Source: Lacinutrix neustonica
Lineage (GTDB): Bacteria > Bacteroidota > Bacteroidia > Flavobacteriales > Flavobacteriaceae
Direction of reading: 5' to 3'
Assembly (NCBI RefSeq): GCF_026625145.1
Contig: NZ_CP113088.1
Span: forward strand, 3,771,501 to 3,835,500
DNA length: 64,000 nucleotides
Positions 19,044-28,686 of the stretch are shown here, piece by piece. Position 1 is the first letter of the stretch, and each line of letters opens with the position of its first letter. The translations under genes were made by a program, and so were the position numbers. The notes below the pieces were generated by a model that was not told the origin of the DNA, ran no database searches, and saw nothing but the letters and a program-made list of their open reading frames with translations.

Positions 19044-20927
19044 TTAATCTAAATTTGTATAAATTCCTTTACTATGAATTAATCTACCGTTCCATAATCT
19101 CATAAAATAATCTCGGTCTTCTGAATTGAAAAAACCTGTAGTTTGTTTATCGTCCTCTGACTGAAAGTTTATGATTTCTTCGGTAACTGTGTTGTAAATT
19201 GCGTTCCCATCATTTTGGGACACTAAAAGTCGTTGTGAATAACTATCATATTGAATAAATTGTTGGGTGCTTCCAAAATTGAAAGATTTACTTGTACTGT
19301 TTAATAAATCAAAAATTATAATTTCACCATTAATGGCATAGAATAAGGTGTTTTCAAATATTTCAATATTACCACTCAAATTAATTGAAGTAAAATCAAA
19401 GACTTCAACCAATTGATTGCCATTAATACGATAAAGAAAACTGCCAGTGTCCTCATAAATTAAAATATAATTTCCATTCGGTGATAAATAACTAAGGGCA
19501 GTAGAGGTTGTTAATTCTGAGTATAAAACTGTGTTTGTGGTTATATTTGTTACTGTAAGTCGATTATTCAAATAATCAAGCCTAGCCAAAATATCTCCTC
19601 TGAATCTAAGTTCGGAGGTTAATCGAGGATCATTATAATTTTCAATTATTTGTAATGTGTTTGTATCAATTTTATACGCACTTCCTCGAGCATCTACGTA
19701 AAGATGGTTATCAGTTGGATTGAGGGTGATATCCAAATATTCGTAGCGAACATTATCGTAAGTTATTGTGTTACTTGTGCGAATGAGCACCATCTCACTG
19801 GAATATTCATAAATTCTAAACCCATAACCATTACTGAATCTATCTTCAATGATTAGAGCATAGAAATTATTAGTGATTGGGTTAAATATTATTTCCCTTA
19901 CAAATAAAGGATCCAGATCAAACACTCCAAAAGTTTCAGAATTTAACGATACATCTTTGTAAGAAAAAAATGGAAGTGAAACATCAACATTAGTCGGACG
20001 GACATTTAATATGTATTCTTGACCGAAGACATAAGGTGATTGCACCAAATATTCACCTCCTAGGCTTGAGCCTAAAAATTGGCCACCCTCGAAACTAAAC
20101 TGAAAAGTTTCAAAGTTAGCGTATAGTGGGTGCGCTGACCATTTAAATTTATAGGTATCGAAATCAACAAATACAATTTCCGTAGTCACCATATTAGATT
20201 CATAAGACAATGATTGGGACAAACCATAATTCTCTTCAAATTCACTTTCAAACAATATGGAATATGTTACTGAAGAGTACTCATCAAAATTAGGCGTATT
20301 TGAATTACCGATATATAAAACGGTTGAGTTGTCATTATAATTACCTAGTGCCAAGTCATTGTCTGATAGTGGTATTTGTATTTCTATAGTCTCGGAACTT
20401 AAGACTTAAATATGCATTAGTGTAGTCCATTTCATAATTGGTTGACCATTCTATAAAAATTGTACCATTAATAATGTTAGCACTTAAAACAGGTGGTGGA
20501 GGTGAGGGTTCTCGGTTAACGATAAATTCATATTTAGCAATCTCGGTTATTGTCTCCAAACCTGTCTGATCGGCTATACTTCCGAGCCTGAATTAAAGGT
20601 GTGTTCTATTCGAATGGTATATATACCATCTTCATAGTTTTCTCGGACTTACAGTAAAAGTTCCGAGTTACCTTCCCAATTTGCATTAATTTGTTCATCA
20701 TCAATATAAACTTCAGATGTAATTGTGTTTTGGCTTTCAAGACCACTAAATTTGTAATTCAAAGTCCTTTGGACATTTATAGTATCCATAGTGTTGAAAT
20801 CTAGAAGCTCTATGTTTTGAGTGTCGGTTGTAGATTGTTCTAAATCAATGAAGTTGTCCGGTGAAAATTCATACGAACAACTAAAAAAAGTTACTCCTAA
20901 TATAAAAAATATTAATCCCTTTTTCAT
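19044..20927 (-). CDS. Large cassette lipoprotein with beta-propeller-like repeats (four compensating frame breaks)
   Basis: Restored, the product has about 627 residues. It begins MKKGLIFFILGVTFFSC (lipobox) and carries an N-terminal Ig-like portion and a C-terminal WD-like or propeller repeat region (YLDITLNPTDNHLYVDARGSAYKIDTN, LLVSQNDGNAIYNTVTEEI). The frame breaks at 20661-20667 (lost G), 20641-20646 (extra G), 20580-20586 (lost G) and 20390-20395 (extra G). Net length is unchanged. Corrected joins include NSGTFTVSRENYEDGIYT, FNSGSGSIADQTGLETITE and LSLKFETIEIQIPLSDNDLALGNYND. It is coupled to the barrel gene (18339). It probably anchors a surface complex. Confidence 0.7.
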
Positions 20928-20973
20928 TTTAAAATAATTTTTTCCTGTGTTTTATTTATTTATCAGAATGTTT

Positions 20974-21098
20974 TACAACGTGATTGTGTGTGATTAGTGC
21001 CGTGTTTAAGCACCTAATTTAGCAAATAAAACCGAATAGAAATCCGATAGGATTTTCTTAAGTAAGCTCGAAATAGCTATTAATTATACACTTTGCTA
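20974..21098 (-). repeat. attC 4
   Basis: R' CGTTGTAAAAC. The R'' reads GGTAGCAAAG where the family expects GGTAACA, one substitution in the core. The private end TACCAGTA still matches its cassette 5' end at attC 5. Confidence 0.75.
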
Positions 21099-21134
21099 CC
21101 AGTAGTTTTAAAAATTAAGAAATATACATATCCA

Positions 21135-22415
21135 TTAATTTTTTATTGCAAAACCATATACACGGTATAAGAAATGATAACTTGAATTAATTTCCCTTGC
21201 CTGATTTGTAGTTAGATTAATAGCGAAGAATTTATTATTTCCGGAGCTTGAGCCAAAAGAACCACTCCCTTTAATAATTATTTCATTAGTAGGAGGATAA
21301 TATAAAGTGTCAACGAGACTAAGTTCTTCATTTGTACCATATTCTGATTGGAAAAACTCTATCCAATTAGTTGCTATTAATTCTGCAGTTCCGAATTAAT
21401 ATCAATTATATAAAGTCCGTTTGATCGAAGGTAGTACAAAAGATCATTCTCCTTGTCATAATTCAGATTACTATAATTAAAACTATTGCCAATAGGATCA
21501 TCCGGGGTATCAACGTCTATAATTAAAGTTTCAAGATTATAAGAATTAGCATCGACTATTGATATTTTTAAGCTACTATAATCATCTTCTTTGGCAATGA
21601 AAGCATCAAGGGAATGAATGTAAATAAAATCTGAAACTTGTCCTCCTAAATCAATTTCTGATGATTCAAAAGTCACTATTCCTTGAGAGTTGATTTCTTG
21701 AAATGCAACTTTATCTAATGTTTGACCTTCTTTAATAAGAATTTTTTGATTTGTTTGAGAATTTACAGTTACTGAGTGGTGACGACATTCACATATATCT
21801 GTTTTAATTCTTTCGTTAGTATTTGGGTTATAACTTTCAAATGAAGAGTATTCTGTGAAATAATCATTATAATGAGTAGTACCAAAAAATGTATTATCTG
21901 ATGGGTCGTATGCAATACTATATATTTCTTCAGTTAATTCATTGTTACTTTCAATTGAAAAAGATGACCCTCCTTCATTATCTAAATTCAAACTTCTTAG
22001 GTTATATTCTTTAAAGAAGTAAATAGCTAAGTGCTCTATTTCATTATTAGTGTCTCGGAATATTTGAAATAGGACCTACCCATTCACTATAATTCTCTGC
22101 ATCACAAATACTTCTAATATAAAAATCATAAGCAACAGTAGAATCTAAATTTGAAATTTCAATTGTTGCAGAACTTGATAGCGTAAAGTCACCATTAATA
22201 TGGTCAAAACCAGCAGGACCATATTCTATTTCCCATTCGGTTTCATCCGATCCAGCAGTCCATCCTATCTCGACTTCAGATAAAGAGTCATATGCTAAAA
22301 CCTCGAAATTTGTTGGTTTTACGCATGAAGAATCATCATTATTAGTGTTGTCGTTACTGCAACTAAAAATTGCTAGGCACATCGTTAGAATACTAAAAAG
22401 CGTTATGTTTTTCAT
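21135..22415 (-). CDS. Cassette lipoprotein with fibronectin type III-like domain (two frame breaks)
   Basis: Restored, the product has about 426 residues. A lipoprotein signal (MKNITLFSILTMCLAIFSC) leads into a fibronectin III-like domain (SCVKPTNFEVLAYDSLSEVEIGWTAG ... FYIRSICDAENYSEWVGP). The rest is beta-rich, like a propeller (DISDIYIHSLDAFIAK, LLYYLRSNGLYIIDINS). Breaks are at 22053-22058 (extra G: ISNI+RDTNNEIEHLAIYFF) and 21389-21394 (lost G: NS+GTAELIATNWIEFF). A promoter-like box lies about 70 bases upstream. It occupies the cassette before attC 4. Confidence 0.7.
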
Positions 22416-22488
22416 GTAATATTATCTTTGATTTAATGTTTTATTGAGTGTTAGAATGTGGAAAGTTGCCTTGAATGAAATAATAAAT

Positions 22489-22496
22489 CAAAGATA
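22489..22496 (-). promoter_or_regulatory. Possible -7 box (TATCTTTG) upstream of the FN3-like lipoprotein
   Basis: On the minus strand the bases TATCTTTG match the flavobacterial TAnnTTTG element, about 70 bases upstream of the ATG at 22415. The two copies of ATCTTTGATTTA on opposite strands (22420 and 22481) form an inverted repeat around the leader, so a regulator-binding or hairpin role is equally possible. A -33 TTG is not evident. Confidence 0.3.
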
Positions 22497-22599
22497 ATAA
22501 ATAAAAAAAGTAAAGTAGGAAAACCCGGAGTTCTTTTGAATGTGTGCCATTTAGAAATTTTCTGTCTTTTCAATCTGATTAGTGACTTTTCGTATTACT

Positions 22600-22760
22600 G
22601 GTAACGTTGATGGGTATGATGGGTAGTTGCGTGTTACGCAACTAATTTAGCAAATAAATCACAGATATAGACCCGAGCGAAGCGAACTGGCGCAAGCAAT
22701 ATTCTGCAGGAATGTTCGTAAGTGGGCAGTGACCTAGCAATTAATTATAGACGGTGTTGT
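22600..22760 (-). repeat. attC 5 (long-loop type)
   Basis: R' CGTTACC, R'' CAACACC. About 160 bp, with the same extended loop as attC 1. The R'' private end (GTTGTGTATA) does not match the beginning of its supposed cassette at attC 6 (GTTGTACG), a second failure of the rule. Confidence 0.8.
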
Positions 22761-22769
22761 GTATATGTT

Positions 22770-23255
22770 TTATTCAGTTACTTTGTTAAACCAAGGGTCA
22801 AATTTTTCACCGTCAATTCTATCACTTTTAGTTCTTTTTTTTGTTATAAGTTTCCCGTTCTTTTTTATTTTATAAAGTTTTCTATCTTTAAAGAATAACT
22901 TGTTTTTATGAACATCTTGTTCTCCGGATGATTTTGGCCAAAATACTTCTTCATAGCTATTTGCTGAAATCAATTGAGGTGTTTTATTTCTTGATAAAAT
23001 TAAGGAGTCCCTTTTTCCAGCAATTCTCAAAGTATCATAAGAAGGAATAGCTTCGTAATAAATAGTGTCATTCTTAACTCTCCACTTTCCTTTAGACGAG
23101 AATCCCATAAAATGGAAAGAAGCATTATATTCATAAGTATAGTCTGTGTTAAAGATATATTCACTTCCAAAATTGTCTCTATACTTTCCTGCAATTTTAT
23201 CTTTTTGAAAAAGTATAAAAATTATTACAGAAAATATTAAAAATTTTATTTTCAT
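22770..23255 (-). CDS. Cassette hypothetical protein with N-terminal membrane or signal segment
   Basis: The product has 161 residues from ATG at 23255 (an in-frame ATG at 23270 is possible). It starts MKIKFLIFSVIIFILF, a membrane or uncleaved signal anchor, and continues as a basic, beta-rich chain (GKYRDNFGSEYIFNTDYTYEYNASFHFMGFSSKGKWRVKNDTIYYE) of lipocalin-like, lipoprotein-related type. No Cys lipobox is present. The IS3 element lies about 200 bases upstream and may have separated the gene from its cassette start. Confidence 0.62.
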   Translation of the reverse strand: MKIKFLIFSVIIFILFQKDKIAGKYRDNFGSEYIFNTDYTYEYNASFHFMGFSSKGKWRVKNDTIYYEAIPSYDTLRIAGKRDSLILSRNKTPQLISANSYEEVFWPKSSGEQDVHKNKLFFKDRKLYKIKKNGKLITKKRTKSDRIDGEKFDPWFNKVTE

Positions 23256-23501
23256 ATATTTTTTATGCAATCTAAAAACACATTTTTAGAAAAAAATATG
23301 CCAGATTGATTTGTTAAATTCTGACTAACATAAAATTATGTTAATGAAAATCAGCTTTTTAAAAATATTCAAATTTCTCATTCTGCTATTAATTTTTTAG
23401 CCACAATCTACTCAATTTTACGTTAGCAAACTTACTGAAGGGTTTTGGGCACTATGAGGGATGTCTTGTCCTGAAATACGGCTACAGGTTAAAATTGATT
23501 T

Positions 23502-24364
23502 TTAAGCTGATAATTTATATACCATATTCGGTGTTTTATAGTCTAAAGATAAGTGTAATCTTATTTCGTTATATAAATTAATTGCATTTTTTGCAGCTGT
23601 TTTAGCATGGTTCACGTTATCAAAGGTTTGGTCGAGATAAAATTCATCTTTTAAGATGCCGTTTATGCGTTCTGCCATGGCATTTTCGTAGCAATGATTT
23701 TCTTGAGTCATACTAATATCTATCTTTTTTCTTTTAAGTATCTGTGTGTATTGATTGCTACAATACTGTATTCCTCTGTCTGAGTGATGAATGAGCTGCT
23801 TAATGTTCTTAGCTTGGTATATAGCCTTTTTAAGCGCTCTAATACATCCTTTGAGTTCTAAGCTATCACTAATATCATATCCCACTATTTTTCTTGAATG
23901 CATATCTGTTATTAAAGCCAGGTAACAAAATCCTTTTACTGTTCTTATGTAGGTTATGTCTGATGCCCAAACTTGGTTAGGTCTTGTAATCTCTATACCT
24001 TTAATACTGTTTTTGTACTTATAAAAACGATGATGTGAGTTTGTAGTCTTCATACTATATTTTTTTCTAAGTGTTAACATTTTATGCTCTCTAAGAATCT
24101 TATTTAATGAGTCTCGTCCCACTTTTACTTGTTGTTTTTCAAAGTCTTTTTTTAAGGATTTTGTTAGCTTAAGCACACCTTCTCTTGGAAGGGATTTACG
24201 TCTTTTCTTTACTATGTTTATAACTTGCTGTTCTATTTCTTTACGCTTGTCTGCTCTATTTTTGTACTTATAATAGGCATCACGTTTAAGGCCAAAACAA
24301 TGGGTTATAGCCTGTAAAGAAGCAAATCCCTTAGATTTCTTTTTAGCTATGATTAAGGCTTTAT
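23502..24364 (-). CDS. IS3-family transposase OrfB (rve integrase domain)
   Basis: The frame opens near 24364 (ALIIAKKKSKGFASLQAITHCFGLKRDAYYKY) and ends at 23502. It carries an HTH_21-like helical region (YYKYKNRADKRKEIEQQVINIVKKRRKSLPREGVLKL) and the catalytic DDE core. D is in VWASDITYIRT, D in HSDRGIQYCSNQYT and E in ENAMAERINGILKDEFY. OrfB has no own strong start; it is made by -1 frameshifting from orfA as the OrfAB fusion. All catalytic residues are present, so the element should be active. Confidence 0.9.
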
Positions 24365-24724
24365 ACTTAGCTTTTTTTTTAGATCAACCACAGATTTATA
24401 GCCTAGATCTTCAGCAGCTACTTCCAGGTAAGAATCCAGTACCATCGCATCGAGATCCTTTTTTAGCAGCAACTTTTTAAGCTGTTCATTCTCTTTTTGA
24501 AGTGCTTTAATTCTAGATATTTCGTCTTTAGTTTCCACTTTTACTCCGGTATTCATTAAGTCTTTACGATTGTACTTTTTAATCCATTCATTGACCGTTG
24601 TAGGTGCAATAGAGTAGAGTTTGCAAAGTTCACTTTTTGTGTGTTTTCCGATTGTAAGTTCGGCTAAAATTTTTAATTTAAAAGGTTCTGAGTACCGTCT
24701 GATTACTTTGTCATTTCTATACAT
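24353..24724 (-). CDS. IS3-family transposase OrfA
   Basis: The product has 123 residues. The helix-turn-helix (EPFKLKILAELTIGKHTKSELCKLYSIAPTTVNEWIKKY) is followed by a leucine-zipper-like coiled coil (IKALQKENEQLKKLLLKKDLDAMVL). Its end contains A-AAA-AAG at 24370-24379, a classical -1 slippery heptamer feeding into orfB for the OrfAB transposase. Confidence 0.9.
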   Translation of the reverse strand: MYRNDKVIRRYSEPFKLKILAELTIGKHTKSELCKLYSIAPTTVNEWIKKYNRKDLMNTGVKVETKDEISRIKALQKENEQLKKLLLKKDLDAMVLDSYLEVAAEDLGYKSVVDLKKKLSIKP

Positions 24725-24771
24725 AATGTTTAAAATTATGTAGCCTTATTTCAGGACGGGTCAGGATTACG

Positions 24772-24966
24772 TACAACGTTCCGGCTATGGTTAGTACGGG
24801 AATTAAAAGTAATTAATTTCCGATTAAGCACTTAGCCAAAACTTTTTATTTTGTTTTATCTTTTTTGTACTAAAGCCAAATCAAAAGATTTGGCGGACTT
24901 TATAAAAAAACACTAAACTTTAGATTGAACACCAAACCCCGTATTAATTATAGCCATTGTTAGCAA
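24772..24966 (-). repeat. attC 6 (extra-long, about 190 bp)
   Basis: R' CGTTGTAC, R'' GCTAACAAT. The arms are normal (GGCTATGGTTAG / AATTATAGCCATTG), but the loop has more than 60 extra bases with an internal CAAATC/GATTTG hairpin. Its private end GTTAGCAAAA matches attC 7. Confidence 0.8.
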
Positions 24967-24969
24967 AAG

Positions 24970-25665
24970 TTATTCTACTTCAGTTGCAATAATAGAATTA
25001 GATAAAAATTCTTTATTATTTAACATTTTCATTTTTGGAATCTTATTCAAAAATTCATTTAGTTTTTTAAAATTGTCTTTCTCAGTACTTCTATAACTAC
25101 TTGCATTGTAATATAATATATAATTCAATTCTATTGTTTCTTTTTTGATTAAGTCATATTTCTCTTTTATTTCTGTAACTAATTTCTCATCCATTACTTG
25201 AACATTATGTTTGTAATTTAGTTGAATTTTATATTCTCTTTTTTTACAGAAATTACCATCGAAACGTTCTATTTTTATGTTTTTATAGGTTTTAGATTCA
25301 TTTGGTTTTATTTCAACCATTTCACTTTTCAAATGTGTTTGGTCATTATCTTGCATTGGTTGTATATAGCCTTCATCGTTAGTTTTACATTTTTTATTTG
25401 ATGTTATTTTCAAACTATAAGGTGCAACATTAAGTCCGTGAAAACCTAGTTGATTTCTTTTATCATAGTGTTTGTCGAAAAAGTAGTTTTTAGGCTTGAT
25501 AAAAAATGCAGTACTATCGGTATTGTTCTTTACTATTAAATCTATTTTTAAATATTGTTCGTCAGCCTTATATTCAGCTTTAACTATATTAAATGATAAT
25601 TCACTTTGTCCAAAAGTAAGTAATGATAAAAAGGAGAATATTACGAATAATTTAATTTTTTTCAT
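24970..25665 (-). CDS. Secreted hypothetical cassette protein
   Basis: The product has 231 residues, with a signal peptide (MKKIKLFVIFSFLSLLTFGQ). The mature part begins SELSFNIVKAEYKADEQYLKIDLIVKNNTDS, a fold-like start resembling Ig-like, DUF4352-type domains of exported proteins. Two cysteines (KKCKTND, GNFCKKREY) may bond. The stop and the R'' of attC 6 are four bases apart. The mature domain may bind a partner; no function is assigned. Confidence 0.7.
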   Translation of the reverse strand: MKKIKLFVIFSFLSLLTFGQSELSFNIVKAEYKADEQYLKIDLIVKNNTDSTAFFIKPKNYFFDKHYDKRNQLGFHGLNVAPYSLKITSNKKCKTNDEGYIQPMQDNDQTHLKSEMVEIKPNESKTYKNIKIERFDGNFCKKREYKIQLNYKHNVQVMDEKLVTEIKEKYDLIKKETIELNYILYYNASSYRSTEKDNFKKLNEFLNKIPKMKMLNNKEFLSNSIIATEVE

Positions 25666-25685
25666 TCTAGTGTTTTTTAATTTTT

Positions 25686-25818
25686 GCTAACGTTGATGTG
25701 TATGGTTAGTTGCGTGTTAAGCGACTAATTTAGTAAACAAATACGAACTAGAAAAAATTCCGAAGGAATTTTCTAAATAAGCACTTGCCAAAGCAATTAA
25801 TTATACACCGTGTTAGCA
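25686..25818 (-). repeat. attC 7
   Basis: R' CGTTAGCAAAAA, R'' GCTAACACC. Its private end GTTAGCAAAT matches the start of its cassette at attC 8. Confidence 0.88.
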
Positions 25819-25822
25819 AATG

Positions 25823-26869
25823 TTATTTTTTAATAATTTTCAATGTTTTTCCTTTTTCTGTTTTCAACAAATAAACTCCATTATTAAGATTACTTATATC
25901 TATTTTCTCATTTACATTTAAGTAATCTTTTAAAATTATTTTGCCCCATAAATCATAAATACTATATTTTTCTTTTTCTTTAAGCCTAGAAATTTTTATA
26001 TAATCATCAGATGGGTTTGGATATACTGATATTTCTCTGTCTTTTTTAAAATCAGCTACACTCAAGCTATTATCTGTGAATTTTGAAACTTTTAAACCAT
26101 TTAATTCAGTTATGTAGAAGTCATTGCCATTCTTGAACAAGCCTGTGGGACCATTTAGTCCAGTAACATAGTCTACGGCAGTTGGATTGATATTGCTTAA
26201 ATCCACTTTAGATATTTTATTTGCCCCGAGTTCTGCTATGTACAACATATTATTATCTAAGACCATTCCTACTGGACTGTTTAATCCAGTAACAACATCT
26301 ATGGGTGTTGGATTCGAGTCTGTAATATTAATTTTTGAAATTTTGTTACCGGATGCTTCAGAAATATAAAGATTATTTCCGTCCAATAATATTTTTGCAG
26401 GACTACTTAATCCGGAAACAACATCAACTGCAACTGGATTTGCATCCGTTAAATTTATCTTAGATATTTTATTTGCGTCAACTTCTGCAATAAATAATTC
26501 GTTACCATTTATAGCAATGCCTGTTGGACCTGTAAGACCTAAAATGATATCTACTACAGTGGGTGTCGCATTAGATAATTCAACTTTAAAAATTTTATCT
26601 TGAGTTGATTCAGCAACTATTAATTCTGTTCCGTTAATTATCAAACCATATGGACCTTCTAAACCAGTAATATAATCTACTGCACTTGGTGATGAACTAG
26701 TAATATCAAGCCTTAGAATAACATCTTTATCAGAAATGTATAAATCATTTCCATTTACTATTAAATCGGTAGGTTCTTGTAAACCAGTAATGACGTCGGA
26801 AATTTGAGCGTATCCAAAATTTAAGCTTAAAAATAGTGTAATTAAAAATAAGTAGTTTTGTTTGTTCAT
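25823..26869 (-). CDS. Secreted beta-propeller-type repeat protein with type IX sorting tail
   Basis: The product has 348 residues. A signal peptide (MNKQNYLFLITLFLSLNFGYAQ) precedes six tandem repeats of about 42 residues with the pattern VTGLNGPTGLFKNGNDFYITE and KISKINLTDANP, giving a propeller of NHL/SMP-30 shape. The C-terminus (ISVYPNPSDDYIKISRL...LLKTEKGKTLKIIKK) is a typical type IX secretion sorting domain. It should be exported to the surface. This is one of the clearest cassette gene products. Confidence 0.86.
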   Translation of the reverse strand: MNKQNYLFLITLFLSLNFGYAQISDVITGLQEPTDLIVNGNDLYISDKDVILRLDITSSSPSAVDYITGLEGPYGLIINGTELIVAESTQDKIFKVELSNATPTVVDIILGLTGPTGIAINGNELFIAEVDANKISKINLTDANPVAVDVVSGLSSPAKILLDGNNLYISEASGNKISKINITDSNPTPIDVVTGLNSPVGMVLDNNMLYIAELGANKISKVDLSNINPTAVDYVTGLNGPTGLFKNGNDFYITELNGLKVSKFTDNSLSVADFKKDREISVYPNPSDDYIKISRLKEKEKYSIYDLWGKIILKDYLNVNEKIDISNLNNGVYLLKTEKGKTLKIIKK

Positions 26870-26894
26870 TTTTATAGTTTTTGTGTTAATATTT

Positions 26895-27025
26895 GCTAAC
26901 GGTTCGTGTAAGGTAAGTACGGGTTAGTGTGCGGGGATTTTCCGTAGGAAAATCCGAAGCAAGCTAACACGAACTGCCTTTGGGTTAAGCCATAAAAGTA
27001 GTATTTATTTTACACATTGTTACCA
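26895..27025 (-). repeat. attC 8
   Basis: R' CGTTAGCAAAT, R'' GGTAACAAT. Private end GTTACCAACC matches its cassette start at attC 9. This attC is near-identical to attC 15. Confidence 0.9.
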
Positions 27026-27334
27026 ACCGTTCTTTTAATTTACCCAGTTAGCCGTTTCGTATATCAATCCGCCGCAAAGATTGCGCATTGCTTTTGTCAG
27101 TCCGAAATCAGATTTTGGTATTTGATAAGCCGTAATGCTAATCAGTCCGCCATATGAGTTGAGCCGGAGTTAAATCCGTTTTTAGAAAAGAGTAGGAGTG
27201 AGTATTGCCCGAATTAAGAGTTGCGCTCTTATTTGCTGAGAAAGTTATTGTAAATTTTTGACTGCTAACTTTAGTAGTTTTTATCCTTAGAGATCGTTTA
27301 AGGAGTATTTTTTTTAGAGCCGAGTGGCATGGTT
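27026..27334 (-). other. ORF-less cassette, family B (copy 1)
   Basis: No convincing ORF. On the minus strand it starts CCACTCGGCTC plus an A run just after R' and carries the core CTGACAAAAGCAATGCGCAA-TCT-TTGCGGCGGAT, with a CGCAA/TTGCG hairpin, ahead of attC 8. It is nearly identical to 31328-31637. Confidence 0.75.
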
Positions 27335-27464
27335 GGTAACGTTTGGGCTATGGTTTCGTTGCGTGAAAATCCGCGAGGATTTTCCGCCGTAAACCGAATA
27401 TAGCACATTTGTGAGGACTTTCCGAGAGGAAAGTCAGAAGCAATGAACTATAGCCGGTGTTGTA
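27335..27464 (-). repeat. attC 9
   Basis: R' CGTTACCAACC, R'' ACAACACC. The private end GTTGTAAACA matches attC 10. The central stem is GAAAATCCGCGAGGATTTTC. Confidence 0.88.
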
Positions 27465-27495
27465 AACAGTTGTTTTATTCATTTTATAATTCCGA

Positions 27496-28062
27496 TTACC
27501 GGAATTTATACCATTTTTTCTGTTCAGTTGTCGGTTCAGTCAATTCAGGTGGAATAGTTTTCGAGCCTTCTATTAGTCCATAAACCGCTGTATTAAATCC
27601 GGATTCAACTTCCAAGTCGTTTTGACATTGTTGGATTATGAAAGCTGTCGACATTGCGCAAGCTACAGACATTTCCTTTTCGGTCAACTTGTGCTTTTTC
27701 ATTATTTCATTTGCTTTGGCTTGGGTCAAGTTCAGGGATTGTAAAAAGTCAAGTTCAGTTTTTTGGATTTCAGCTGATTTTATTTTTTTATTGTCAACAG
27801 TTACTCCCATATTCGCCAAGACAGCTCCAATCACATTAATCAGTTCAGGTCCTTGCTCATTCGCTTCTTGAGAAAGAACTGCTGTTCCAGGTTTTGCATC
27901 ATCAATATTCAGTCCGAATGATTTGAATAAAAATGAACCTGATAATCTTGATGAAGTTGCGATTGCGGTCGCAGAATGTACTTCCCTATTTTTTCCAATC
28001 GCACTTGCAATTAGGTCAACTATTTCCCCTGTTACTTTATTCTGATTTTGGCTTATTTCCAT
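27496..28062 (-). CDS. Hypothetical cassette protein
   Basis: The product has 188 residues, mostly alpha-helical and soluble, with no signal peptide or membrane segment. The start is MEISQNQNKVTGEIVDLIAS. The pattern of Ala/Leu-rich helices with a TQKTELDFLQSLNLTQ segment is not recognised. The ATG is 24 bases from the R' of attC 10. The cassette lies between attC 9 and attC 10. Confidence 0.72.
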   Translation of the reverse strand: MEISQNQNKVTGEIVDLIASAIGKNREVHSATAIATSSRLSGSFLFKSFGLNIDDAKPGTAVLSQEANEQGPELINVIGAVLANMGVTVDNKKIKSAEIQKTELDFLQSLNLTQAKANEIMKKHKLTEKEMSVACAMSTAFIIQQCQNDLEVESGFNTAVYGLIEGSKTIPPELTEPTTEQKKWYKFR

Positions 28063-28088
28063 TTATTGGGTTTGTTTGGGCAATTGTT

Positions 28089-28218
28089 TACAACGTTACG
28101 TGTAAGGATAGTTGTGTGATTAAGCCTCTAAAATAGTAAATATTAACGAACCAGGAGGAAAATCCGATAGGATTTTCCGAGTAAGAAGGAACCAAGCAAT
28201 TATTTTTACACACTGTTG
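28089..28218 (-). repeat. attC 10
   Basis: R' CGTTGTAAACA, R'' CACAACAG. The private end GTTGTGTACA matches the start of its ORF-less cassette at attC 11. Confidence 0.88.
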
Positions 28219-28546
28219 TGTACAGTGCTTTATATTTTTTATTCCATTTATCACACCGAGTGTTATCCGTTGTCAATATTACTTTTTGCTTTAAACAGCA
28301 CTTTTAGAGTCATGTTTTTATACGTAATAGGAGCAGAGCAATCGTCCGCAAGAGTTGCGCATTTAACTTGTCAGAAAGCGATTGAGTGGTAGATCCGTTG
28401 CGTATTGCTCCGTTTTGCTATTTAATCCGTTTACAAACCGTTATTTTGCGCAATAATTACTTGTTAATTTTTTTGATAAAAATTAATGCTTTAGAGTATT
28501 AGTTTTAGCGAATTTGGTTTTTTTTTGAGCCGAGTGAGCCATTGTA
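28219..28546 (-). other. ORF-less cassette, family A (copy 1)
   Basis: About 330 bp with no convincing ORF. On the minus strand CACTCGGCTC plus A run follows R'. The core CTTTCTGACAAGTTAAATGC and GCAACTCTTGCGGAC is flanked by GGAGCAAT/ATTGCTC arms 70 bases apart, so a large hairpin can form. Relatives: 31768, 32829, 37229, 40184. Confidence 0.75.
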
Positions 28547-28677
28547 CACAACGTGTTTGGCTATGGTTTCGTTGCGTGAAAATCCGCGAGGATTTTCCGC
28601 CGTAAACCCAAGATAGCAAATTTGCGAGGACTTTCCGAGAGGAAAGTCAGAAGCAATGAACTATAGCCGGTGTTGTA
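28547..28677 (-). repeat. attC 11
   Basis: R' CGTTGTGTAC, R'' ACAACACC. Similar to attC 9. Private end GTTGTACGTA matches attC 12. Confidence 0.88.
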
Positions 28678-28686
28678 CGTAGTTTT

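Larger units (their letters stand above)
23462..24763 (-). mobile_element. Complete IS3-family insertion sequence
   Basis: The element is 1302 bp with terminal inverted repeats starting TGTCTTGTCCTGAAATACGG (left) and TGACCCGTCCTGAAATAAGG (right, as read inward). It is flanked by a 3-bp direct repeat GGA on both sides (23459-23461 and 24764-24766), the target duplication. It carries orfA and orfB in the usual overlapping arrangement. It sits about ten bases beyond the R' of attC 6, inside a cassette. Confidence 0.92.

Noticed and set aside
23325-23430. A possible further attC between attC 5 and the IS element
   Set aside because: Only fragments (CTAACATAAA, GCTATTAATT, ACGTTAGC) resemble the family, and arms do not pair. 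Left as a hint under the finding on broken end matches.
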